A stretch of 64,000 nucleotides of DNA from contig JAHLTZ010000047.1 in NCBI GenBank assembly GCA_025786725.1, positions 1-64,000 of the forward strand, written 5' to 3'. The translations under genes were made by a program, and so were the position numbers. Source of the DNA: Syncephalis fuscata. Lineage: Eukaryota; Zoopagomycota; Zoopagomycetes; Zoopagales; Piptocephalidaceae. Under the pieces are notes generated by a model. That model did no database searches. It was not told where the DNA came from and worked only from the letters and a program-made list of their open reading frames with translations. Shown piece by piece: positions 11,201 through 21,643 of this stretch (positions are counted from its first letter, which is position 1; each line of letters opens with the position of its first letter).

Positions 11201-14032
11201 GGAGCACGATAAATCTTCATCATTACCACTTACAGCAATTAGAGGTGAAGTTATTAGCCTCGATTCAGTCATACCTCATGCCACTGTTACAAAAAATGAA
11301 ATGCTTAAAGATGTATCATATCCTGGTAAGGACTCATCTGAGCAATTTCCTGTACAGGCCAGTTCTTTATGTGATCGTGCAGATGGATCTGGTGGTATTG
11401 ACAAAGCTCTTTCGTTTCAAAACTACACCGTCCAAGGAGCAGCTTCAAATAGTCACGATTTCCGTTGGTATACTGGTCGAGCAACTGGGGATGAAACTGA
11501 TGATAAATATACGCAGATTATGACCATTTTACGCAGAACAGCGCGTGTGGCCTATGTTGGTTGGGATCCAAACGATTTGAAAAGTATTTCGGCTTCAAAT
11601 ACCGCCTATTATGTTATTATCGACAAACAAGTATTTGATCTTACTAAATATCTCACCAACAACATCTACTATCTATATCCAGACGGTACTACTGGAAAAG
11701 GATCAGGAAATGTAGTGGACTTTTTAGGTGATGATTTTAGTGCAATTGTCAAGTCTAATCCTGGTGGCGATATTACAAACACTTTTATGCTATGTATAAA
11801 AATCGTAACGCAGAACTCAACCGTATTAAGGTTTGCTTGCGTAATTTGTTTTTTGCAGGTGTAGTTGATAATCGTAGAAGTGTTCGTTGTCAATTTGCCA
11901 ATTACATTCTACTTGCTGTAACGGTGTTTATGGTGCTGATTATTTTATTTAAATTCCTTGCCGCCCTTCAATTGACTAGTCGTCGTGATCCTGAAGAACA
12001 TGATCGATTTGTTATTTGCCAAGTGCCATGCTATACTGAAGGCGAAGAATCGCTTAAAGACACAATTGATTCGCTTGCTGTTATGAAATACGATGACAAA
12101 CGTAAATTAATATTTATTATTTGCGATGGTATGATTGTTGGTTCTGGCAATGACCGCTCTACACCTCGTATTGCGCTTGATCTACTTGGTGCCGATCCTA
12201 GCATTGATCCTGAACCACTTAGCTTCCTATCGCTTGGCGATGGTATTAAACAGCATAATATGGGCAAGGTATATACTGGCCTTTATGAATGTAAAGGTCA
12301 TGTTGTTCCATACATTGTTGTTGTTAAAGTTGGTCGTCCAAATGAACGTGTCCGCCCAGGCAATCGTGGCAAGCGCGACTCTCAGCTTATTCTAATGCGA
12401 TTCTTTAATGCCGTTCACTTTAATTCGGAAATGACACCACTTGAACTTGAAATGTATCACCAAATCAAAAATGTTATTGGCGTCGATCCAGGCTTTTATG
12501 AATACGTTCTTATGGTGGATGCTGATACATTTGTAGCACCGCAATCACTTAATCGTATGGTCAGTGCTATGTTGCACGATCAAAAGATCATTGGCTTGTG
12601 TGGTGAAACGCAACTTGCCAATTCTAAAGCAACCTGGATTACAATGATTCAAGTATACGAATACTACATTTCTCATCATATGGCAAAGGCATTTGAATCG
12701 CTATTTGGCTCTGTTACCTGTCTTCCTGGCTGTTTCTCGATGTATCGTATACGTGCACCTACAAAGAATAAGCCATTGCTTGTATCTAATCAATTAATTG
12801 AAGAATATTCAGAGAACCGTGTTGATACATTGCATAAGAAGAATTTGCTATCACTTGGTGAAGATCGTTATTTGACAACGCTAATGCTCAAGCATTTCCC
12901 AATGAACAAGACAGCGTTTACTAGAGACGCTCTTTGCCACACCAATGCTCCCGATACATGGTCCGTTCTGCTTTCACAGCGCCGTCGATGGATCAATTCA
13001 ACTGTCCATAATCTTGTTGAGCTTATCACACTATCACGTCTATGTGGATTTTGCTGCTTCTCTATGCGATTTGTTGTATTCATCGACTTGTTCTCCACCG
13101 TTGTTGCACCGGCTGCTATGGTTTACATTGGATATTTGATTTATGTTGGTGCAACGGAAGGCAGCAAGTATATTATAATTTCTTTTATTCTATTCGGTGC
13201 TGTTATGGCCTACAAGCAATTATCTTTATTTTAAGGCGCAAATGGGAACATATTGGTTATATGATTATTTCTATTATTGCACTGCCACTTTTTTCGTTCT
13301 TTATTCCTATCTATTCGTTCTGGCACTTTGATGACTTTTCTTGGGGTAATACTCGTTTGGTAGTTGGTGATAAGGGCGATAAGAAATACATATCTGCCGA
13401 TAATGAGAAATTTGACCCACGTAGCATTCCACGTAAGAAGTGGAGCGACTACGAACAGAGCTGTGGGAGAATGGCTCGCAACATTCAGAGGAGTCCCATG
13501 CCACTGCCATCAGCCACCGTTCTCACCAATCGCACCAATCTCGAGACCATATTGGTATTACGACACCATCTGTTATGGAATGGACCAACTTTACCGCCAA
13601 AGTATTTACACAATTCCAAAATCAACCTATGGCCCACCTACTAATAGGCACTCGCAAGCTATGACTATTGATAAAAGCCACATGTCTATTAGTCCAGGAC
13701 AAGAATCACAGTTAAATCAGTCGATATTAGGTGCTAGTTTTTATGACCGGCCTATGAGTGGCGCTTTCAGTGCTCAAGGCGGCAGTGTCGGTTTCCCGCA
13801 GTCAGCTGGCGCCCCATCAGTAATTATGGATAGCGATCATTACCACAACAGCTATCCAACGGATGAGCAAATTCTTGGTGAAATTCGACGAATTCTTTCT
13901 AGTGCTGATTTAATGAGTGTTACCAAGAAGCAAGTACGCGATGAGCTTTCCGCTTTCTTTGGCGCTGACATGACACCCAGAAAGGATTACATTAATCGAT
14001 GCATTGAAATGATTCTTCAAGGTCAGCTTTAA
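8256..14032 (+). CDS. Myosin-motor chitin synthase (class V/VII type), frame broken four times
   Basis: Two exons (8256-8593, 8654-14032). The order is: myosin head with P-loop [10 protein letters not shown] just after the intron and switch II-like [10 protein letters not shown]; an Asp/Lys-rich linker; paired membrane segments near 10980-11150; a cytochrome b5-like region ([17 protein letters not shown]); the GT2 chitin synthase domain with [21 protein letters not shown] and the product-site QRRRW (about 12976); C-terminal membrane helices; and a DEK_C domain at the end ([14 protein letters not shown]). The enzyme polymerises UDP-GlcNAc into chitin at the plasma membrane, and the motor aids actin-based delivery to growth sites. 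The frame shifts four times: about 11783-11786 (T run), 13203-13205, 13457-13460 and 13633-13635 (C run). Each is consistent with one missing base, and adding the four gives exactly 1,907 codons. Conserved sequence continues on both sides of every break. Consensus error is therefore likelier than a pseudogene. Confidence 0.93.
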
Positions 14033-14821
14033 AGCATTACATAATTCATTTTTGTTTGCGTTTACTTCATTCCTACGTATCATTTACGCATATTTCGTTA
14101 TCTATCATACTGCTATTAAAGTATATATTATTATTGTGCTGCTTATTCCAATATTAAATATTATGGATTGCTATCTTTGAACAAATAATTTGTAAATAGT
14201 ATTATTTTATTATATATCGTCAGGCTTGTCTACACATCAACTGCAATTTCATTAAAACTAAATATTAAATAGACGATTTAAACAAATCAGATTGTTGCAG
14301 CTTTATTTAATATGATAGAAAAACGTCTAAACCACCAGAATACTGTAAATAGTTTTTCAAAATTAACACAATGTTATAAACGTAGTATAAAACATAAGCA
14401 TAATATACAAAAGTAACCAATTTACTTAAACAGAACACGCTATTTTGCTAAAAAGACAAACTGCTAATACAATATAAAACACCACCAATTTCACGGCCAA
14501 TAACTAAATAACCTTTTAATAATAATCACTCACTAAAACAATAAAAATATTAATATTAACCAGCTTAATCAATATTTATTGTTTACATATACCATTAATG
14601 TTTTGATAATAAAATTATAACGAATTATAATGCTCAGTACAAATAAATGTAATTAATGCAAGCACATTTATTAGAATTGTAATAAAGAAATAGCGCTATG
14701 AGTATAAATAAGTATAAGCATTATGATTATAGAAACGTTTAAAAGGTGTGACAAACATAAACGTATTAGATTTTTAATAATTATTTTAATGCTCAACAAC
14801 ATAATTGACTTGCTTCAATAA
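14033..14821. other. Intergenic AT-rich DNA after the chitin synthase
   Basis: This is 790 bp of very AT-rich sequence with no coding frame, RNA gene or clear repeat that I can see. It runs up to the left arm of the next palindrome. Confidence 0.4.
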
Positions 14822-14994
14822 ATTAATTTATATGAATATATATTTATTCAAACCAATTATTTTAAAAGACACAATAAACTTGATATTAGTAGTAGCCATT
14901 TAAACTACTTGGCCATTGAATCAAGCAAAATGGGTTATCATTTGGATGTTCTAATTCATATATATATATATATATATGTTTATGTATGTGATTC

Positions 14995-15231
14995 TTATAC
15001 TGGCAAGCTCGTAAATCTCCTTAACAAAGTAGCGCACTTTGCCATGCATTCGCCCTGTAGCTTAAGTTTATGTGTTGAATCGCCAAGTTTTTCAAGATGT
15101 TTACATAGCTCAGAAACGCAAATACCATACGGAGGACTTTTTAATATTGGCGCTGGTGTGGCGTTTACTGTAGCTGTGCTGAACAAATAAGCCACGGCAA
15201 TGGTCCCAAAGATAGCGATAGAAAGCTTCAT
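14995..15231 (-). CDS. Small secreted four-cysteine peptide
   Basis: 78 aa. Residues 1 to about 22 are a clear signal peptide (MKLSIAIFGTIAVAYLFS). The mature part has four cysteines arranged C-x4-C and, about 24 residues later, C-x3-C, with Lys/Leu-rich sequence between them. This would suit a disulfide-pinned helical hairpin. I do not recognise a family. The start was chosen at the Met that begins the signal peptide; an in-frame Met eight codons upstream would add residues before it. A second, broken copy lies in the opposite arm of the palindrome. Role unknown: a secreted effector, a wall peptide or a signalling peptide are all possible. Confidence 0.6.
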   Translation of the reverse strand: MKLSIAIFGTIAVAYLFSTATVNATPAPILKSPPYGICVSELCKHLEKLGDSTHKLKLQGECMAKCATLLRRFTSLPV

Positions 15232-15997
15232 AATGTTATTTAAGCTATATAGCAAATTTATATGTAACTGAATGTTTTGTTATAAAAGATATGCAGTGGA
15301 AAGTAGTGAATTTGCTATAGAATGCCAGTTTAAAATTTTGTCTCACTTTGTTTAAATACTTTTTTTAGAAAACTATAGCATACTCGCTTACTGCTAACGA
15401 CTTGAAATATATTGTTTATAAATAGGATCATGACAATCATTTTACAATCTGACTATAACAGTCATTACGTTGTTGCTTTAAAAATAAAGGCAATGCTATT
15501 GGCTGTTTAAAGTATTCTTTGTACTAAGTCTAAACCATTATACTGATCATTGTGTGGCACAGATAATTGGCTTTTTTTGTTTTCATTATCCGGTGCATTG
15601 GCTAGCGTATTATTTACAAATCATGGTAATGCTACACTTTTGTAAACAAAACTAATACTAATTGCGTAAGATTTAATTGTTAACAATACTGAGTGTATAT
15701 TTAGTACAAAGAATACTTTAAGCAGCCAATAGCATTGCCTTTATTTTTAAAGCAACAACGCAATGACTGTTATAGTCAGATTGTAAAATGATTGTCATGG
15801 ATCCTATTTACAAACAATATATTTCAAGTCGTTAGCAGTAAGCGAGTATGCTATAGTTTTCTAAAAAAAGTATTTAAACAAAGTGAGACGAAATTTTAAA
15901 CTGGCATTCTATAGCAAATTCACTACTTTCCACTGCATATCTTTTATAACAAAACATTCAGTTACATATAAATTTGCTATATAGCTTAAATAACATT

Positions 15998-16231
15998 ATG
16001 AAGCTTTCTATCGCTATCTTTGGGACCATTGCCGTGGCTTATTTGTTCAGCACACTACAGTAAACGCCACACCAGCGCAATATTAAAAAGTCCTCCGTAT
16101 GGTATTTGCGTTTCTGAGCTATGTAAACATCTTGAAAAACTGGCGATTCAACACATAAACTTAAGCTACAGGGCGAATGCATGGCAAAGTGCGCTACTTT
16201 GTTAAGGAGATTTACGAGCTTGCCAGTATAA
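15998..16231 (+). pseudogene. Broken mirror copy of the small secreted peptide gene
   Basis: It is nearly identical to the gene in the left arm but lacks three single bases: in the Thr-Ala-Thr codons near 16060, near 16079 and near 16141. The first creates an early stop after the signal peptide. Either this arm is decaying or the consensus has lost bases here. Confidence 0.7.
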
Positions 16232-16406
16232 GAATCACATACATAAACATATATATATATATATATATGAATTAGAACATCCAAATGATAACCCATTTAT
16301 GCTTGATTCAATGGCCAAGTAGTTTTAAATGGCTACTACTAATATCAGTTTATTGTGTCTTTTAAAATAATTGGTTTGAATAAATATATATTCATATAAA
16401 TTAAAG

Positions 16407-17331
16407 TTACTACCTCAACATTGTGGTCATATTGTATAATAGCGTGATTAAAAAATATACTATGTGATTGGATGATTAGTTAAAGTCGCATGTGATAGAT
16501 CACAAGAATAGGATAAATATTAGATATCAACATAATTACTAGTAATAAACGGCTATTACGATGATATGACGAGTAAGTACTTGTTAGTTGTGAGCATATA
16601 AGCAACTACATAATCTGATGCGCTACGTTAATAATGGGTTACTACAAGGCATACATATTCTATTCTTAGTTATGTTTACTATATAATAATAGCTTTATTC
16701 GATATCAGTAAAGATAATATTGCGTTTAGTTTCATCTTCTACTTAGTTTCATACAAGTTATTCAGCTTATTGAACTATAATGCCCAATGATAAATAAAGA
16801 ATAGATCCATATAAAAACTACATCAGCCAACCAACACGTTGCGCTATAAATGCTAAATAGGTATTAACAAACATCAAAGACTAAAATTATAAGCTAAGAT
16901 TAGAATAATATGTTGCTTGGTCATTTAAAATATAGACTATAGATTAAAGCCTAACAGCGCTATTATTTATTTATAACAAATATTATTTACATTTATTTTG
17001 ATTTCATACGTATCTCACTTGCTATAAATTATAAGCATCATGCAAATATCTACTTATTCGTTTATAATTAATATAATTATATAATACTAACATCAATGTG
17101 CAATATCCATTAACATTGTAAAATAGCATTATTTGTTATTTTATTACATATGACCATTATAAAGCATATTTTTAATATATTGAAATGTTTATAAAACTCT
17201 AGTTTATAAATTTAAACGTGAAATCATTGTTTTAATGCTATGGCAAGATACTAAAGAGGTAAATTAGTAGTTATAACATAACTAAATAATAAAGGTAAAT
17301 GAAATGTGCGTTAAAAAGCCAATAGTAATTA
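16407..17331. other. Intergenic AT-rich DNA between repeats
   Basis: This is 925 bp of AT-rich sequence with stop codons in every frame. No gene, RNA or clear repeat is recognised. Confidence 0.4.
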
Positions 17332-18512
17332 TTTAATTAATAAGCGATGCTAAAATTATTTATAACTTTACGTAAAATAAAGCAAATAGCATGACATTTT
17401 GCACAGATATACTTATGATATATGAATAGCTATTGGTAAAGTATACCGCAACTGTATTGTGTGATGGTGCAACGATTGTAATAATACACTAATAAATGTG
17501 TAAAAAACAGTTTTTAGTCATTCATGGCTTAATACTTAAAATACAGCAAAATGGTTGCCAGATTCGAATTCCGCATGCTTGGTTATACAGATTGGTATGA
17601 TTTATAGAGCAACGATTTTTGCAAAAAATGTTAGCCAAAAATGCGATTTACGTGTTATTAGTTAGCAAAATTTTAAATATATGTATATATATGTCATAAA
17701 TCGCCACAGTATATCGGTATTTCTGCATATTAAGCTGCTATCATAATTATTATAATATTATAGAGTGCTTCAGATTTATTTTAGTCAAAATATTATTCTT
17801 AATATTGAATTTCCTAAAGTTAAAAAGTTTAATAAAATTTTGCTAACTAATAACACGTAAATCGCATTTTTGGCTAACATTTTTTGCAAAAATCGTTGCT
17901 CTATAAATCATACCAATCTGTATAACCAAGCATGGGAATTCGAATCTGGCAACCATTTTGCTGTATTTTAAGTATATAAGCCATGAATGACTAAAAACTG
18001 TTGTTTTCACACATTTATTAATATATTATTACAATCGTTGCACCATCACACAATACAGTTGCGGTATACTTTACCAATAGCTATTCATATATCATAAGTA
18101 TATCTGTGCGAAATTTCATGTCATTTGGTTCATTCTAAGTAAAGTTATACATATTACTATCAATGTTTTACTAAGTAAATCAATAACACGTAAATCGCAT
18201 TTTGACTAACATTTTTTGCAAAAATCGTTGCTTTATAAATCATACCAATCTGTATAACTAAGCGTGGAGAACTCAAATCTGGCAACCATTTTGCTGTATT
18301 TTAAGTATGTAAGTCATGAATGACTAAAAACTGTTGTTTTCACACATTTATTAGTGTATTATTACAATCGTTGCACCACCACACAATACAATTGCGGTAT
18401 ACTTTACCAATAGCCATTCATATATCATAAGTATATCTGTGCAAAATGTCATGCTATTTGCTTTATTTTACGTAAAGTTATAAATAATTTTAGCATTGCT
18501 TATTAATTAAAT
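17332..18512. repeat. Palindromic repeat element, family R1 copy 2, with a doubled right arm
   Basis: It is homologous to 236-1394. A left arm (about 17332-17676) is followed by the loop (about 17677-17836), a first right arm (about 17837-18130) that breaks off, and a second right-arm copy (about 18184-18512). The loop is the reverse complement of the loop in copy 1 while the arm order is the same. No coding sequence is seen. Confidence 0.85.
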
Positions 18513-19050
18513 AATTACTATTGGCTTTGCTATTGTCACTACTTAACTATGCTAGAATTACTTTTTAATATTTCTGCATACTATTATAGCATTGGTACAA
18601 TAATTTGCATTTAAATTTATAAACCGGCGTTTTGTCGGTATTTTAAGATAATGCAAATAAAAATAAGACATTTTTGCTACAACCATAGTTATTAGAAATA
18701 AAAATATTAAACTTTTGCGATGGTCATATTGTTGCAATACCAATATTAAACTTATATTGTTATGATAGTGTGGCTAAAAAATACACCACGCAATTAGATT
18801 ATCTGCTGAAATTTCACGTAAACAAACGATAATATGTATATTAAATATCAACACTAATTACTAACAACCAATGACTATTGCAAAGATATGACAAATAAAT
18901 ACATAAAAGTGTGTAAACCTTTACACTGTTATCTCTTCTATATACTCTGTTGTAGTCAAAATTGCTATTATTCGAATAGCGCAATGTTTGAAACAATAAA
19001 TATTTGAAAGTATATGAGATAGTTTGACAATTAGATGTAAGATATTGTTT
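18513..19050. other. Intergenic AT-rich DNA before the DIRS element
   Basis: This is 540 bp of AT-rich DNA. Frames of 61 and 73 codons on the minus strand are not convincing. Nothing else is seen. Confidence 0.4.
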
Positions 19051-19236
19051 ATTTCCTTTCATTAATAAATTAATTTAAGGAAATCTTAGTAGTTCATTCA
19101 GACTACTCAATATAAACCTTATTATTGCTGTTATCATTTTCTTTTATTAATATCGAAAAATAAAAACTTTCATCCTTTACAGTATAAATATGCCACCTAT
19201 TGTGGACTTATCTATTGTTCTTTGATCATTTTCTTT
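19051..19236. repeat. DIRS left inverted terminal repeat
   Basis: The inner part (about 19095-19236) is an inverted copy of the right-end repeat (about 28395-28500). The outermost roughly 45 bp differs from the right end, as is usual for DIRS elements. That outer part is reproduced in the internal complementary region at about 28235-28300. Confidence 0.85.
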
Positions 19237-19337
19237 TCGCTTTGGTCACAACCAAAGATAAGTGCTCCCTATTCAGTATTTTAGTTACTTAATTAGTATT
19301 TTAGTTATTTATTTATTTTTTTTTTAGTCTGAAAAAC

Positions 19338-20087
19338 ATGGACATGCTGCACGAACTACCGGTCCGCCAGACCTACGAATGGCTTCCTTCACTTGATACC
19401 TACCAGGCTGTAGAGTCTTTAGCCCAAACAAATCTTTTCTCAGAAACATTGGAAGAAGATAGTAAAAAGAGGATTATAGACAGATATCCACCAATAGAAG
19501 GTATAGCTTATAAACCACCGTTAGCAATTCCACAAGCACAGAAGCTCTTTTCAGCTGCACAGAAAGCGGAGGACCAAAACTACAGGAACGCACAATACGC
19601 GGCATCAGCAGTATTCAGACCACTGGATGTACTCATCCATGAATTAATGAAAACTCTCCCCGAACAAGAAGGCCCGAGGTACATGGCCATACTTAATGAT
19701 ATCAGAACGTTACAATTACATGTATGTGGCACGCTAAATAACGCCAGAAATAATCTAGCAGCAAAAGCAGTTAACCCAGCGTATTCATCAATTACTGGTA
19801 ATACTGCTAGATATACCATGGACCCAAAGGCGTTCACCGACTCAATCACTTCGCAGCATGCTGAGCGCAAGGCGATTGAAGATGCTAGACCACGCAAACT
19901 GACACACAAGTCTCAGTTTTTTCGTTCAGGCCCGTCAGCGGCAAATGGCGGGTCACAAAAATCCAATTACAGCAACAACAACAACAACAACAGGCGCAAC
20001 AACAACGGCAATGGATACAGACGACAGAACAAAAACGGCAACAACGGCAACAACAACCAAAGCCAGTCCCAACAGACCAGCCAGTAG
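19338..20087 (+). CDS. DIRS ORF1, Gag-like protein
   Basis: 249 aa starting MDMLHELPVRQTYEW, with a predicted helical core (for example AVFRPLDVLIHELMKTL at about residue 90) and an Asn/Arg/Gln-rich basic tail from about residue 205. The core resembles the Gag-like ORF1 of DIRS elements. The tail probably binds RNA in place of a zinc knuckle, since none is visible. The next ORF overlaps this one in another frame through the CAA-repeat tail. Confidence 0.75.
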   Translation: MDMLHELPVRQTYEWLPSLDTYQAVESLAQTNLFSETLEEDSKKRIIDRYPPIEGIAYKPPLAIPQAQKLFSAAQKAEDQNYRNAQYAASAVFRPLDVLIHELMKTLPEQEGPRYMAILNDIRTLQLHVCGTLNNARNNLAAKAVNPAYSSITGNTARYTMDPKAFTDSITSQHAERKAIEDARPRKLTHKSQFFRSGPSAANGGSQKSNYSNNNNNNRRNNNGNGYRRQNKNGNNGNNNQSQSQQTSQ

Positions 20088-21302
20088 GAGGACGCCTTCA
20101 CCAATTCTACACTATTTGGAAACGCATAACCAACAGCAAATGGGTACACTCGGTTGTACGCGAAGGTTTTCGTATTCATTTCGACAAAAATCCACCTCTA
20201 ACCACTCGTCAATTTCCTACAGTCCCATTCTCTGCCGAACAGAGACAGTTACTCAGGCAAGAAATCAACAGTCTCATTGTAAAACGTGCTATAGAACCAG
20301 CACCTCACACGCCGGGTTTTTGCAGCCGCATGTTTGTTATTCCGAAGAAAACGGGCGACTTCAGGCCGGTGTTCAACCTGAAAGCTCTCAACTCATTCAT
20401 AGATCCACCCAAATTCAAGATGGAAACCATTCAGCAGGTAACATCATTAATACGAAAAGACGACTATCTGACATCAATAGACATTTCGGATGCATTTCTG
20501 CACATCCTAGTTCACAAAATGTCTCGACAATACCTACGTTTTCGATGGGAAGGCCAAACATTCCAATTCAGAACGACTCCATTCGGTCTGTCAGTAGTTC
20601 CATGGGTATTCACCAGACTAACCAAGCCAATACTCAAATGGTTACGCCAACGCCAAATTCGAGTGTCAGCATATCTGGACGACTGGATAATAATATCCAA
20701 CTCGAAAGAACAAGCGCAACACAACACCAACATTGTGCTGGATCTACTCAAGTCTTTAGGCTGGATAGTCAAACTAGCCAAATCACATCTAACACCTACT
20801 CAGAAGCTGGAACATCTTGGCTATCAGATAGAGACGGATACAATGACCATACGTCTACCATCCAAAAAGATACGCAGTCTGCGCAAATCCATTCAATCAG
20901 TATTGAACAGTACGTCCCACACACCACGTTTAATACACAGTCTAACCATGAGAATAAAAGCAGCGACCTTAGCGATCTTTCCAGCCAATCTATACACACA
21001 GGCCCTAATGTTCTTCAAAAACAGTCATGTCACCGATACAACATCATGGGACAGGCCACAAACATTACCACAGGACTGCAGGCAGGAATTACTATGGTGG
21101 AACAACAACCTAACACAATGGAATGGTCGCTCTCTAATGTCGTCACCACCGACACAGACAATATTCGTGGACGCCAGCGACGAAGGATGGGGAGGCGTCT
21201 ATCGCAACAGGACAGTTCAAGGCCTATGGACTCACGAAGAAGCAGCTCACTCAATCAATTGGAGAGAACTAAAGGCCGTCCACCTCACTCTACAAGCATT
21301 CC
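20084..21302 (+). pseudogene. DIRS reverse transcriptase/RNase H ORF, 5' part, split by Ty3 insertion
   Basis: The frame enters out of ORF1 and reads through the RT fingers (FVIPKKTGDFRPVFNLKALN), the catalytic aspartates (TSIDISDAF and AYLDDWIII) and the start of RNase H (IFVDASDEGWGG). It is cut at codon GCA-TTC-C by the left LTR. The frame resumes in phase at 26561 on the far side of the insertion. The true start is unclear because the frame stays open upstream inside ORF1; translation by frameshift or reinitiation is possible. Confidence 0.88.
21298..21302. repeat. Ty3 target-site duplication (ATTCC), left
   Basis: The five bases before the left LTR are repeated at 26556-26560 after the right LTR. 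This defines the LTR ends as TGAAACG...TGTTACA. Confidence 0.9.
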
Positions 21303-21576
21303 TGAAACGTGTAAAACTTATTCTTTAAATAAAACTAAACTTCCACAATATGTGGCCTGAGAGTGCGTAGAAAATGAATTGTCTTTATTAAAATGTATGT
21401 TATTACAGCTATTTTATAGCTGTAATTATTGTTAACAATTGGGACAAAATAATGAATAATGTTGCAATTTCCTTATAAGGAAATCGGTAAGGGATCAGCA
21501 TAGATCGTCCGTTACCTTTGTGCTACATCGGTAAAAATACACTTTTACCGAAGTAGCAACAATACTACATGTTACA
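21303..21576 (-). repeat. Ty3 3' LTR
   Basis: 274 bp, starting TGAAACG and ending TGTTACA on the plus strand. By reading it is the same as 26282-26555. Being on the minus strand, this is the 3' LTR, with the polypurine tract just inside it. Confidence 0.92.
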
Positions 21577-21643
21577 ATTCTTCCCCCCATAGAAATGAAT
21601 GCCGTCTCGGCATTAGAACGCAACAAGAACATAGTAAGTTCAC

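Larger units (their letters stand above)
14822..16406. repeat. Large inverted duplication (palindrome) with a gene in each arm
   Basis: Arms of about 705 bp (14822-15528 and 15702-16406) surround a unique loop of about 173 bp. The arms differ by a few substitutions (for example at 15451 against the mirror base near 15762) and one-base indels, so they have diverged slightly. The left arm holds an intact small gene on the minus strand. The right arm holds the same gene on the plus strand with frame breaks. Confidence 0.9.

Noticed and set aside
14822-16406. Palindrome as a fold-back read artefact
   Set aside because: The arms differ by substitutions as well as indels and there is a unique loop, so a real inverted duplication is likelier; not fully excluded.
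19945-21360. Long alternative frame through the DIRS Gag and RT region
   Set aside because: It lies in the wrong frame relative to RT motifs and is a Thr/Ser/Asn shadow of the CAA repeats and RT codons.
21309-21576. LTR starting at TGTAAAAC
   Set aside because: The shared sequence extends to TGAAACG, and only that boundary gives matching ATTCC target duplications.
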